The notes under the pieces were generated by a model. The model was not told the origin of the DNA. It was given only the letters and a program-made list of their open reading frames with translations, and made no database searches. Source: Gillisella vitis (GTDB lineage Bacteria > Pseudomonadota > Alphaproteobacteria > Rhizobiales > Rhizobiaceae). Taken from it: a stretch of 64,000 bases of DNA. A program made the position numbers and the translations under genes. Positions 17,121 through 27,168 of this stretch are shown here, one piece after another. Location of the stretch: NCBI RefSeq assembly GCF_021559775.1, contig NZ_CP056050.1, forward strand, positions 1 to 64,000. Reading direction: 5' to 3'. Within the stretch, counting starts at the first letter, position 1, and each line of letters starts with the position of its first letter.

Positions 17121-18227
17121 TTATGCTGTTGCGGTGGAGTCCTTGTTGAGGAATCTCTCGAGATCCTGAATGCTCCTCATCACCTCGTCAAAAGTCGGTG
17201 GCGTTCCAAAAATCATTGCCGACATGCGATCATAGTCGGCCGCGAGCTTCCTGAGCATGTCCTCAGTCGGAACCAGTCGATACGAGCCGGGCACTGCTCG
17301 GTCGTAGCGATGGTCGGGAGCGCGGAACATCAGCTCCTTATGTTTCCGGCTCGCTTCAGCGAGTTCATGCATCGATGCGGTGGAGACTCCGTAGTCTCGA
17401 TGGTTCCAGATCTGATGAACGTCGTAGTAGTGGCGTGAATACCGATTGAGATCCGGCACCTTGCGTTCCGGGTCCGCGTCATGCGTCCGCTTCTCGGTCG
17501 TCTCCGTCATAGCGTGCAGAATCAGCACCTTTTCCCAAAAGGTGCGATCTGGCTTCACCGTCATGACATTCGGGACCGAGGGCGGCGGGTCGGCCCGCAG
17601 TTCCGAAGCGATATACGGCACGATCGTGCGTGGCTCAGCTGGCACTGGATCAGGTCGGGCGCCGCCCTCGATTCGGACGGCTGCCTCGACATATCCGCCG
17701 GTAGTATCGAATACGCTCCCGTAGCCAACGACCAGGATATCGAGCGCCTCCTTGTCTCGAAAAGCGTCGTAGCCAAAGTTGAGCGAGAAATGTCCCGGCC
17801 GATCGGCCACCGCCTCGACCTCTTCGATCTCCCGCGCCAACATATCCCGCAGCGGACCCGAGATATACTTCCGGGCCGCCTCATCGACTTCCTCGGCAAG
17901 CGCCTTCTGCTGCTTCGTCACCGAGCCGAGCGCTTCAATATCCTTCTCGAGCGGCACCCCGAGATCCGCTTTGTAGATGCCAATGTCGATGTCCTCCGAA
18001 AATCGCCGGATCAGCCCGTATGCCTTGCTGAGGCTGGTGCCTCCCTTGAAATAGAGACCGACGCTTGCGTCCCGGCGCCGATTGAAGAGAAAATCGAGTA
18101 TCCAACAGACGTAAAGATCCTTCTCGACGTTCTCGGCCCGTGTCTTCAGCTCGGAGGCAGCGGCTGCAAACAGAGAGCGCTGTTCGTCATCGGTCGACCG
18201 CAGGATCTCAATGAACATCGGATGCAT
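17121..18227 (-). CDS. abiEii: AbiEii-family nucleotidyltransferase toxin
   Basis: AbiEii/MenT-type toxins are nucleotidyltransferases that block growth during phage attack; AbiEi neutralises them. The 368-residue protein has the DUF1814 core: YFKGGTSLSKAYGLI followed by RRFSEDIDIGIY, giving the GGTSL and DxD elements of the catalytic site, plus a conserved KPDRTFWEKVLILHAM segment. The start at 18227 overlaps the abiEi stop by 20 bp, so translation is coupled; ATG 18218 is an alternative. It converges on capW. Confidence 0.88.
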   Translation of the reverse strand: MHPMFIEILRSTDDEQRSLFAAAASELKTRAENVEKDLYVCWILDFLFNRRRDASVGLYFKGGTSLSKAYGLIRRFSEDIDIGIYKADLGVPLEKDIEALGSVTKQQKALAEEVDEAARKYISGPLRDMLAREIEEVEAVADRPGHFSLNFGYDAFRDKEALDILVVGYGSVFDTTGGYVEAAVRIEGGARPDPVPAEPRTIVPYIASELRADPPPSVPNVMTVKPDRTFWEKVLILHAMTETTEKRTHDADPERKVPDLNRYSRHYYDVHQIWNHRDYGVSTASMHELAEASRKHKELMFRAPDHRYDRAVPGSYRLVPTEDMLRKLAADYDRMSAMIFGTPPTFDEVMRSIQDLERFLNKDSTATA

Positions 18228-18951
18228 GGTCTTCCTTCACGTCGCCGTCGGGGGTCCGTTCCGTTCGCTCATTCGCCGCGGGAAGGCTTGCGATGATGGC
18301 GTTGACCACCGGATACATCCAAGCTGGCAACGCCTGGATATTCTCGCGGAGGTCCTCGACGATCTCCGGTCGTTGAGGGCTTTTGACGAGATGACGGACT
18401 ATTCCGTGGCCGGCTGCCGTGATGTTCGAACGATCATCCCGAAACCAGCTCAACGCCTGGACGATCCGCATCGCTGGCCGACCTGCCCAGAAGGCCGTCT
18501 TCGCCGCGATACGCTTGAATTCGAGAGTATAGATCACCGGCTTGGAGGCGAACGGATCGCCGGCGTTTGCCTCGATCTCGATCGTGCGCGGATAGGTGTC
18601 CGCGTAGATCGTAGAGCGGGCAGGGACGGCGGTCGTCAACCCGAGATCGTTGGCGGCGGTCATTCCGTCGACCAGCACCCGCAGCTTGTCACGCCGGGCG
18701 ATCGCGTCAATGTAGGAAGAGCGCGGCGGAAACACCATCTTGCCGGTTAGACGACTGGCACCGGGCTTGTCGTACAGGCCACGATAGGGGCGGCGAATGT
18801 CGCCTCGATGGACAAGCCGCTGCAAGGCTTTCTCGACTGCGTTCGGCGTCCCAATGTCGAGAAAGTCCGCCCGCGACCAGACGCCTGCTGGCGCGGCCTT
18901 TTCAATCCGGTCATGAATCCGGTCGAGCGTATCGGATGTGGGATCTGGCAT
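18208..18951 (-). CDS. abiEi: AbiEi-family antitoxin and autorepressor
   Basis: 247 residues with an N-terminal winged helix (VWSRADFLDIGTPNAVEKAL then QRLVHRGDIRRPYRGLYD) and a C-terminal antitoxin domain (DUF6088-like: SSYIDAIARRDKLRVLVDGM). In studied AbiE systems AbiEi also binds inverted repeats in its promoter and represses the operon. Such repeats are present at 18986-19052. It precedes and overlaps abiEii. Confidence 0.88.
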   Translation of the reverse strand: MPDPTSDTLDRIHDRIEKAAPAGVWSRADFLDIGTPNAVEKALQRLVHRGDIRRPYRGLYDKPGASRLTGKMVFPPRSSYIDAIARRDKLRVLVDGMTAANDLGLTTAVPARSTIYADTYPRTIEIEANAGDPFASKPVIYTLEFKRIAAKTAFWAGRPAMRIVQALSWFRDDRSNITAAGHGIVRHLVKSPQRPEIVEDLRENIQALPAWMYPVVNAIIASLPAANERTERTPDGDVKEDHASDVH

Positions 18952-18985
18952 ATCGGGCCTGCTTTCTGACCGAAAATTATATAGA

Positions 18986-19052
18986 AATATTGGTCAGCGA
19001 CAAGGATCTAGTTTCCACTGACCAAAATTTGTATCAAAATATTGGTCAGTGG
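18986..19052. promoter_or_regulatory. AbiEi operator array upstream of abiEi
   Basis: CCACTGACCAAAATTT (19015-19030) and AAATATTGGTCAGTGG (19037-19052) form an inverted repeat matching at 15 of 16 positions with a 6-bp spacer. A third half-site AAATATTGGTCAGCG lies at 18986-19000, nearer the gene. This is the kind of repeat bound by AbiEi for negative autoregulation. Confidence 0.75.
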
Positions 19053-19111
19053 ATGGCGCGCTTTATACCCTCCTGCCGAACGACCAATCGCGCTCCCGAT
19101 GCCAAAGTGTG

Positions 19112-19933
19112 CTAGGCCAAAGCAATCCGCAACTTCATGAGCTGTCGTGCAAAGGGTACGAACAGTTGAAGGTAGGTATAGACCTGCTCGCGATTGGGCG
19201 GCATGGCGCCGGTTGGATGACCGGCTTCATTCCGAGCAATCCTCAACACCGACTGGATCAGGCTGAGGTTCGTATCGAGATCCTCAAAATCCTTCTTCGG
19301 CGTGAGCTGTGATTGTATCGGCTTTAGCGCTGCCTGAAACTTTGTGATGCGGGTGCGAATAAATCCATCTTTCGCCGCCGCGGCGAAAGTATTGGGATGC
19401 TGGGTGCTGGCGCCCGCAATGTCAAGGAGGCGGAGGAACTCGCTCTCGGCGGCAACACCGAGCATCACACATGCGCTCAAAAGACAGTCTGCGTAGAAAG
19501 CCGCGACTGCCTCTTCAAGATAAACGACGGCATCGTTGCTGATATCCGGCACTTCTTTCTTGATGATCGCGATAAAGGAGGCGGTATCGTGAAAACGATT
19601 AGGCGACTGTGAGCCGAGCGTCCGGCTTCCGAAATGGCTCAAGCGAAAGAATGGCCAGTTGGCGTTTGCATTGTCGAGGCCGAGTGTGATGTAGCCCTGC
19701 CTGAAAAGGTCCCAGAAGACATCTCGAACCAGCTCGCTATCGTGGGGATTCGGACGCGTGCCTATCGAACCGTAGACTGAGCCTCCAGCGGTACCATCGC
19801 GCCGGGCGAACACCTCAGCGACACCGGATACCAATGCGCTGAACTGCGACGGTTCGTACTCCACGTTTTCCTTGCCAAGCAGGATTTCGATCACGACCTC
19901 TCGAATTTCTTCGTAGCTATGTGGAACTGACAT
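19112..19933 (-). CDS. HEPN-like domain protein, hypothetical
   Basis: 273 residues from ATG 19933 (MSVPHSYEEI), which has GGAAG upstream; the frame is open to 19975. The C-terminal helical half ends with RIARNEAGHPTG: RNEAGH fits the RNxxxH catalytic motif of HEPN ribonucleases (R about 234, H about 239). The preceding helices (VVYLEEAVAAFYADCLLSAC then VMLGVAAESEFLRLLD) resemble DUF4145-like HEPN proteins. The N-terminal half is not recognised. It is divergent from the AddAB-like pair, and its neighbours are all defence genes, so a defence-linked RNase is plausible but unproven. Confidence 0.6.
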   Translation of the reverse strand: MSVPHSYEEIREVVIEILLGKENVEYEPSQFSALVSGVAEVFARRDGTAGGSVYGSIGTRPNPHDSELVRDVFWDLFRQGYITLGLDNANANWPFFRLSHFGSRTLGSQSPNRFHDTASFIAIIKKEVPDISNDAVVYLEEAVAAFYADCLLSACVMLGVAAESEFLRLLDIAGASTQHPNTFAAAAKDGFIRTRITKFQAALKPIQSQLTPKKDFEDLDTNLSLIQSVLRIARNEAGHPTGAMPPNREQVYTYLQLFVPFARQLMKLRIALA

Positions 19934-20098
19934 GAGCTTCCCATGGAGAAAAGGCGTGTGCGAAATACACAGCATCAGTTTCTACCGATACGAGCCAGCA
20001 TTTCCAATGCTAAATTTCTGTGTTTCAAGCTACGAGAGATCTCGTATGGTAAGCCAGATTCGTGCAATCTAAAGTAGGGGAGAATCGGGAAACAAGAC

Positions 20099-22786
20099 AT
20101 GCATCTCATATTCGGCTTGGCAGCGGATGGTCGAGTTTATCCCGACGCACATGACGCGTCCGGAAGTTTGGATAAGGATGTCGTCGGACCTTTGGGTCTG
20201 GTCCAAACGCTTGAAATGCAGCTCGGAATGCTTGCACCGAGCGTGTCGAAGGCGGTGCGCATTTCGACCTATCTCGCCAAGCTTCGCTCTTGCGGTGGCG
20301 ACCGCTTCTGGGTCTCCTCCTTCTCGAAAGATCCCTGGTCGACGGCGGCAGCAGTCCTCGAGTGGCGCGATATGCTAGTGGGCGGCGGCTGGCGCGGTGC
20401 CGCGATCGGCAGCACCCGGCTCGACGATCTCGCCGCAGTAGAGGCGATTGAGCCGACATTGCCGGCGGGCCTGGAAGACCGCGCCATTGCTTTGCTCGAA
20501 GTCCTCAGGACGCGCCCTGGCCTGAGAATTCGGCAAATCGGTCTGGCAGACCGGCGCGATCTTCTGCCGCCACTATGGGCTCGTATGTTTGCGGCTCTCG
20601 AGGCCATCGGGATCACGATCTTTGACTACGAGCAGCCCGAACTGGCGACAGAGGCCTCAGACCTGCACATGGTGCAGAGGGTTCTGTCAGGCGAGCCCGC
20701 CCAACCACTTGCCGGCGACGGCACTTTCACAATGGTTGAAGCCGATACGGAACTCATGGCGGCTGAAACGGTCGCGGACTGGTTAGCTGCCGTGCCGTCG
20801 GAGGACCTCCACGGAACGGTCATTCTCGCTGCGGACGGTGATACCGCGCTCCTCGACCATGCCTTACGGGCAAGGGGCGTTCCAGCCCTCGGACTCTCCG
20901 CGTCATCGCCTTGGCGCGGAGCGTTGCAGGTCCTTCCTTTGGCTTTTGCCGCCGCGTGGCAGCCCTTCGACCCACGCGTGCTTCTGAACCTCTTCCTCCT
21001 TCCGCGGCCGCCTGTTGCGGCCTGGGTAGCGCGTCGGCTCGCTCGCGCGCTCGGCGAAGAGCCTGGCGTCGGTGGCCGCGTTTGGCGGGAAGCATGGGCG
21101 CAAATCGAGGGTCGCCTGCTCGAAATCAACACGCAGTCCGACGCGGATACAGCGCGCCGGAAAACCGACAAGACGCTGATGGAATGGCAAGCATGGACGG
21201 AGGTCGGCCGCTTTGCGAGAAGCGAGGGGATTCCACTGTCGGAGGCGATGGCGATCTGCGGAAGAGTGACCGCTTGGGCGATGCGTTCGGACGGTGGGGA
21301 GGGCGATCGCTTGCTGATGGCAGTTTCGAATGCTGCAGCCGCTGTGTCTGACGCCCTGAGCCGTCTGGAGCTTTCGGTGATTCCCGCCCTCCTTCTCGAG
21401 CGGGTTGTCTTGCAAGTCCTGTCGGAAGGCGTTCCCAATCCAGGCCATTTCGCGGAAGCTGGCGCTGTTCGTGCCATCAAGGCACCGGGAGCATTGTGGT
21501 CCTCGGCACAGCGCGTCATCTGGTGGAACTTTGTCGGCCCTGGCGAGAAGATCGCCCTCACACCGTGGGATAATGCCGAGCGTGAAGCGCTCATTGCCAA
21601 TGGAGTGGAGATCGAAGCTTCACCAACGATTGCACGCCGGATCGAGGCAGCCCACAGCGGCGTCATCCGGCGTGCTTATGGAAGCGTCATTCTCGTGCAT
21701 CCAGCGCTTGCACGTGATGAGCAGACGACGGTTCATCCCCTGGCGCATCGTTTGCGGCCTCTTTTGAAGGAAAGCGGATCAGCGATCAGCTTCAAGGCCG
21801 AACGGCTGCTGCATGAACCCGATGCTGTGCTTGCCGGCAGGATGCTCGCCCGACAGCTTTCCGAACGCCAAATGCAGCCGCCCGCCGGGGTTCCGGTCTG
21901 GACGATACCGCCGGGAACGACACGCCTTGCCGACACCCGTCGCGAGAGCGCGACTTCGTTGACACGGATGTTGAACTGTCAATTGAGCTGGTTCGCCCAA
22001 GATATTCTCAATCTTCGGCCGGGGCGTTTTGCGGAAATCCCAGGCACGGACCAGCTCTTCGGAAATCTCGCCCACGAGATCGCTCGCCGGCTGCTCCTTC
22101 CGGGCGCGCCACCGGCCGAAGCCGGTATCAAGAGGGAAGCAATCAGGCATTTTGAAAGCCTGCTTCCCGAGATCGCAGCTCCGCTCCTCCAGCCCGAACA
22201 TGCCGGAGAACTCGCGGCCGCTCGCGAAATGGTGCCACGCGCCTTGGAGGCGCTTGTACGCCTGCTCCATGGTCAAGGTTTGGAGATTGTGGGTTCGGAA
22301 CTCGATCGGGAAGGGATCCAAGGGCAGCTGCTCCTTCAGGGCAGGCTCGATCTCCTTGTTCGCCGCGGCGACCGGATCGCAGTTCTCGACCTCAAATGGA
22401 CCCGCTCCGAACGGCGATACAGGGAGGAGGTCGCGTCGGGGCGTGCCATTCAGCTGGCCGTCTATCGCGGGCTTTCGGCAGGCGACGGAACTGGTGCTCC
22501 TGGCGGCTATTTCCTGCTGCGCCAGCGACGCCTCGTTGCCGGCCCAGGCTCCATCCTGACCGACAGCCCGATCGAAGCGGATATCGATGACCTCGCCACA
22601 CTTGGTCATGTGATGAATGACTGGCGTCTGTGGCACGACCTCACCACGTCGGGGACGCTGATTGCCGCCGGTTTCCCGGACACCGCAGATCTGCGCCCCG
22701 CCGGGCTCGCCATTGAAGCAGTCAAGGAACCCTGCCGGTTTTGCAATTTGCGCGGCCTCTGTCGCGTTTACCAGGAGCTCATTTGA
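20099..22786 (+). CDS. AddB-like PD-(D/E)XK nuclease with Fe-S cysteines
   Basis: 895 residues resembling AddB/RexB: a helicase-like N-terminal region without a recognisable Walker A, and a C-terminal RecB-type nuclease. The nuclease motif is GRLDLLVRRGDRIAVLDLKW (about residues 755-774), followed by the Q-x-x-x-Y element of RecB nucleases (IQLAVYRG). Four cysteines fit the AddB 4Fe-4S pattern: one in RMLNCQLSWF and three in CRFCNLRGLC at the C-terminus. It overlaps the UvrD-like gene by one base (TGATG), implying a paired helicase-nuclease complex. A plasmid copy besides the usual chromosomal addAB suggests a DNA-end or anti-phage role. Confidence 0.75.
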   Translation: MHLIFGLAADGRVYPDAHDASGSLDKDVVGPLGLVQTLEMQLGMLAPSVSKAVRISTYLAKLRSCGGDRFWVSSFSKDPWSTAAAVLEWRDMLVGGGWRGAAIGSTRLDDLAAVEAIEPTLPAGLEDRAIALLEVLRTRPGLRIRQIGLADRRDLLPPLWARMFAALEAIGITIFDYEQPELATEASDLHMVQRVLSGEPAQPLAGDGTFTMVEADTELMAAETVADWLAAVPSEDLHGTVILAADGDTALLDHALRARGVPALGLSASSPWRGALQVLPLAFAAAWQPFDPRVLLNLFLLPRPPVAAWVARRLARALGEEPGVGGRVWREAWAQIEGRLLEINTQSDADTARRKTDKTLMEWQAWTEVGRFARSEGIPLSEAMAICGRVTAWAMRSDGGEGDRLLMAVSNAAAAVSDALSRLELSVIPALLLERVVLQVLSEGVPNPGHFAEAGAVRAIKAPGALWSSAQRVIWWNFVGPGEKIALTPWDNAEREALIANGVEIEASPTIARRIEAAHSGVIRRAYGSVILVHPALARDEQTTVHPLAHRLRPLLKESGSAISFKAERLLHEPDAVLAGRMLARQLSERQMQPPAGVPVWTIPPGTTRLADTRRESATSLTRMLNCQLSWFAQDILNLRPGRFAEIPGTDQLFGNLAHEIARRLLLPGAPPAEAGIKREAIRHFESLLPEIAAPLLQPEHAGELAAAREMVPRALEALVRLLHGQGLEIVGSELDREGIQGQLLLQGRLDLLVRRGDRIAVLDLKWTRSERRYREEVASGRAIQLAVYRGLSAGDGTGAPGGYFLLRQRRLVAGPGSILTDSPIEADIDDLATLGHVMNDWRLWHDLTTSGTLIAAGFPDTADLRPAGLAIEAVKEPCRFCNLRGLCRVYQELI

Positions 22787-25700
22787 TGTCGCGACTGACG
22801 ACCATTACCGCTGCGGCGGGCGCCGGAAAGACGACCAGGATCGTCAACGATATCGCAGAGGATGTCTTAGTTCGCACGCCCGAACAGATCCTTGCGACGA
22901 CGTTTACGATCAAGGCGGCAGATGAACTCGTCGAACGCGCCCGCGCCAAACTATTCGAGCAGGGCAAGGCGGACACCGCCGCCCAATTGCTCGGTGCACG
23001 CTTTGGCACCGTCAATGCGGTCTGCAGCCAGATCGTCAACGAATTCGCAATCGACCTTGGCCGCTCGCCGTCGACCAATGTCATCGGCGAATCCAACATG
23101 TCGCTGGTGTTCAGCGTGGCTGCCGATGCAGCGATCGCCGCACGTGCAGAGGTCCTGAACGAGCTTTCCGACCGTTTCGGCTGCAACGATCCGCGTGCCC
23201 CTGGAACCGGGGAGCCGCCGGACTGGCGCCGGACGGTCCGCAACATCGCGACCCTCAGCCGGGCAAACGGAATTGAGGCCGGACAGTTGGCCTTGTCGGC
23301 ACAGCGATCGACGGAGAGCTTTCTAGCATGCTTCCCGCCTCCGGCCGCAGACGGCGCGGACCTGGATACGGCACTGGCTAGCGCCTTGAGGGACGCCGTC
23401 GAAATGCGCCCCGCGGTCGTGAGCAGCACCGGAGCGGATTCGGTCGAGACGATCAGAGCGGCGCATGACCGAATTTTGCGCGGCGAAACGCTGAGCTGGC
23501 CGACATGGGCGCGCCTGACCAAGGTGAAATGCGCGCCGACCAAGGATGGGCAGCCTTATAATCAGGCACTGAGCCGCCTGATCGCTGCGGCGGGACGACA
23601 CAGCGAACATCCGCGGCTCCGGTCCGAATGCGAACAGTTTATCACCGAGACGTTCGATTGCGCAGCCGAGGCGTTGACCGCCTATCAGGATTGGAAGGCC
23701 GAGCGTGGGTTGCTCGACTTCACTGATCAGGAAGCCCTCGCGCTGGAGATTCTGAAGACACCTGACTTGGCCGCAAGGCTCAGGGAACGTATCAGCCGTG
23801 TTTTCGTCGATGAGTTCCAGGACTCAAGCCCCCTCCAGCTTGTTGTTTTCACGCTTCTTGGCGAGCTGGTCGAAGAGAGCACCTGGGTCGGTGATCCGAA
23901 ACAGGCGATCTACGGCTTTCGCGGTGCCGACACCGAGCTGACCCAGGCTGCATTCCTGGGTGCTGGCGGAAGGCCCGAAGACAATCCGGTCCTGTCCAAG
24001 TCCTGGCGGAGCCGAAAAAGCTTGGTCGATCTCTTCAACGCGATGTTCACGCCGGTCTTCGAACGGATGGGACTGCCGGCAGAGCAGCATGCATTTTCGG
24101 ATACAGGCTTCGATAAGCCCTCCGCCGGCTGGTGGTGGCTGATCGGCAAGCTCGAAGAGCAGGCGCAAGCCCTTGCGGAGGGCATCCGGCAATGCCTGGC
24201 TGACGCTGACAGCTGGCTCGTCGAGGACGACAAGCACGATCACCGGCCGATCACGCCGGGCGACATTGCCATTCTTTGTCGCTCCAATGCGGATGTGGGC
24301 CGTGTTGCTGCCGCCCTCAGCCGTGCCGGTCTTCCGGTCGCAGTCGAACGGTCCGGGCTGGCGCGTACGCCGCATGTCGAGTTCGTGCTCGCCGCTTGTC
24401 GGCGCGTGGCCGACGCGACGGACCGCCTGGCACTCGCCGAGCTTGTCCGGTTCTTTGCCGATGACGCCGGCTCCGACGCGTGGCTGGAGGCTGCTACCTC
24501 CGACGATGCCGACACAGCACTGCGCGCCGAAGTGCCAATATCGGACGCGCTCGAACTGCTCGCGGGTCAACTGCTCAATTTCACGCCGGGCGAACTGGTC
24601 GACGCCGTTCTCGCCTTGCCGGCTCTGATGAGCCATATCGAGAGCTGGGGCGATACGGCGATGCGCTTCGACGACCTCGAGGCTCTACGTGGCTTCTCTC
24701 GCGCCTACGAAGAGGAGTGCACAGCATCTGGCTCGCCGGCGACCCTACAGGGGCTTCTACTGGCGCTTGAGGGTGCCGAGCCGAAGCGGCCTCCGAGCCT
24801 TGCCAGTGACGCGATCCAGGTCATGACTTATCACGGATTCGAAGGGCCTTGAATGGCCGATGACTGTCCTGACCGGCCTTTCCTGGGAATCGAAGGCGCG
24901 GCTGTTTGAGCCGGTTGCAGAAACGACAGACGAGCTCGATTGGCGCAATCCTCTATCGGAGCGGTGGATCCGCTTCTGGCCGCAGCCTTACGGCCAAAGC
25001 GGAAAAGGCAGCGCGATCGACGTGGCAGCCGCCAGCTCGCAGATTGGCCGCCGTGCATTGCAACGCGCAGTCGAGGAAGACACGAGGCTTCTCTATGTCG
25101 GCGCTACCCGAGCCCGCGACTATCTGATCTTTGCGCCGCCGGCGAAAGGACCTCTCAGCTGGCTGAGCCTGCTCAATGCGCCTGACGCGGCCGCGCATCT
25201 TGTTCCTCCCCCGATTGACGACAACCAGCTCGGAATCGGGAGCCAGAATTTCACGGTCGATGTGAGGGCTCTTTCAACGAGTGGAGGGGCGGCGGACCGT
25301 GTGACGCCGCGCACCTTCGTTCGGGCGCGAATGATCGAACGGCCGGTTCGCCCGCCGCTGTTCCTCAAACCAAGCGACGCGGAAGGCGGAAGCTGGAGGG
25401 TCGTCGAAAGGGTGGAACTTGGCGGAAGGCTGCCGATAGACGGGATCGCAGATATCACGGCGCTGGGCGAAGCACTTCATTCCGTCATCGGCTATGACGA
25501 TCCGGACCGCGACAGAAACCAGAGGCTCGCCGATGCGACGGCGATCCTGAGCCGTTGGAACGTCAACGGTTTTAAATCGGATGATGCGCTCATCGCGAGT
25601 GACAGGCTGGTAGCCTGGCGCCGCGTCCGATGGCCCGCAGGCACCGGAACCGCGGAGGTGCCTGTCATCGCGCCGGCTGCCGATCAGGTCCTCAAGGGCC

Positions 25701-25924
25701 GCATCGACATGCTGGTCGAAACAGAAACTGATTTCGCTATTATCGACCACAAGAGCTTTCCCGGCCGCTTTGAGCTCTGGGAAGAACGCGCCATTGGTCA
25801 CGCGCCGCAGCTTGCTGCTTATGCAGGCGCCGTGGAGACAATCACCGGACGACGCTGCTCGGAACTCTGGATCCACATGCCGATCGTCGGCGCGCTGTTT
25901 CGCCTCGCTCCTGCTGAAGGGTGA
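22786..25924 (+). pseudogene. UvrD/AddA-like helicase-nuclease with a frameshift at motif V
   Basis: The first frame (22786-24852) has Walker A AAAGAGKTT (residues 9-17), motif II VDEFQDSS, GDPKQAIYGFRGAD and SWRSRKSLVDLF. It breaks where the conserved motif TYHKAKGLEWP should be: TYHGFEG is followed by P and TGA at 24850. One extra base there puts GLEWPMTVLTGLSWE in the next frame, which continues to 25924 with motif VI EEDTRLLYVGATRARDYLI and a C-terminal RecB-type nuclease (GRIDMLVE...AIIDHKSFPG...PQLAAYAGAV). The intact protein would be about 1045 residues, an AddA-type partner of the preceding gene. If the shift is real the helicase lacks motifs V and VI. Confidence 0.8.
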
Positions 25925-26268
25925 GGCGAACGTATCGTCTGCCTGGCTTGATCCAGCGATCGTTCGGCCTATTCGCGCGCCTGTCACGGCGGTTTCTGAG
26001 GGGCAGGTGAAACCGGTTCTGATAGTGGACTAAGAAGGATTTGGGCGTTTTCTGAAAAATACGAATGGTCCGACCGGACAACGACCGGGCCACAATTTTG
26101 TTCATGCTCTTCGCCTTAGATTGGTAGCTAGAGCTCGGAATATCTAACGCAAGACGTGAGATTCCTCTGGATTATAAAAAAGGAATTCGTAAGATTGCAG
26201 AGGTGAGATTGGCCTATATATAGTTGCAAACGACCTTGAAATATTTGGGCAGCATGTAAGGGGCTGGT
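25925..26268. other. Intergenic stretch before the envelope-protein pair
   Basis: No gene supported. It contains the candidate promoter at 26195-26222 and, just before it, an ATTCCT/AGGAAT inverted repeat (26161-26186) that could be an operator. Confidence 0.4.
26195..26222 (+). promoter_or_regulatory. Sigma-70-type promoter for the 26269-27769 pair
   Basis: TTGCAG (26195-26200), 16-nt spacer, TATATA (26217-26222), 46 bp before the GTG start at 26269. Confidence 0.5.
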
Positions 26269-27168
26269 GTGGCAGAAGACGATTCGAAAGATAAGGCTCC
26301 GTCTGGAAAGCCAGAAGGTGACGATCGTCCCTCAGTGCATGTTCATCTTGCACCCGAAACTTCCTCGAAATCGTTCGATGAGCTGACCCGACGGGTCGAG
26401 GCACTCGAAAAAGCGGCGAAAAAGCCATTTTATACAGATAAGAGCTTTTGGATCGGGATCATAACGATTCCCCTCATTTTTGCGGGGGGATGGACCGTGA
26501 AACTAGCCACTGATCGGCCTTTCCTCTTGCGAGAAATCCACCGGCTCCTGGGGACTGAGCCTGCCCTTGTCGCTGCGCTTGATGAGAATAAAAATAGCTT
26601 TAAAGATGCGGTGGTAGCACTCAACAAAGACCGCTTGCCATTGCTAACGACGCTATTCAAGGTCGGGCTTTTGCCGGAGAGAGCACAAAACTTGAGCTGC
26701 ACTCCAGACCCCAGTGATCCCAAGAAAGCAAAGTTCCGCTGCAGTGTGCCAGATGGAGCATTTATCAGCGTCGCCGATGCCCCTCTTCAAGTCGGCGCGG
26801 CGACAAAAGCTGATATCGGAATTGTCGTTAATGTTACCGAAAATCAATATAACGACGACGGATCCCGAAAAGATCAAGCAGATCGAACAGAGCTGCTGGA
26901 AAGCAAGCAATTGATTAGGGTCGCCGTCAACGGCAAGGACCTCACGTTATCCGAGCGCTCTCGCTGGTCGCCCAGGTTGGATTTGGGAGATAAGAAGATA
27001 GGTTTCGCCAGATATACGTTCAGCTGCTTCAAGTTTGGCGCTCCTGATGTGCCGGATTTTCCTATGAACACACTCTCTGTTTCGGTTTCGAATGCAGCCA
27101 GCCGCTACTACTCCATCACCGTCGGCGTTTTGGTATCGGAGCATCGCGATGAATGCGAGAAGACCTAG
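26269..27168 (+). CDS. Hypothetical single-pass membrane protein
   Basis: 299 residues starting at GTG 26269 with AAGGGG upstream. The acidic N-terminal segment (about 1-55) includes a short coiled-coil stretch (FDELTRRVEALEKAAKK). One membrane segment follows (FWIGIITIPLIFAGGWTVKL, about 62-81), then a 215-residue C-terminal domain that would be periplasmic. That domain carries three cysteines and the phrase LDLGDKKIGFARYTFSCF but no family I recognise. The next gene overlaps its end and encodes an exported protein, so the two may form an envelope complex. Confidence 0.6.
   Translation: MAEDDSKDKAPSGKPEGDDRPSVHVHLAPETSSKSFDELTRRVEALEKAAKKPFYTDKSFWIGIITIPLIFAGGWTVKLATDRPFLLREIHRLLGTEPALVAALDENKNSFKDAVVALNKDRLPLLTTLFKVGLLPERAQNLSCTPDPSDPKKAKFRCSVPDGAFISVADAPLQVGAATKADIGIVVNVTENQYNDDGSRKDQADRTELLESKQLIRVAVNGKDLTLSERSRWSPRLDLGDKKIGFARYTFSCFKFGAPDVPDFPMNTLSVSVSNAASRYYSITVGVLVSEHRDECEKT

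Noticed and set aside
17481-18296. Long plus-strand open frame opposite abiEii/abiEi
   Set aside because: Antisense shadow of a well-supported toxin/antitoxin pair; its translation is rich in unusual residues and shows no family motif.
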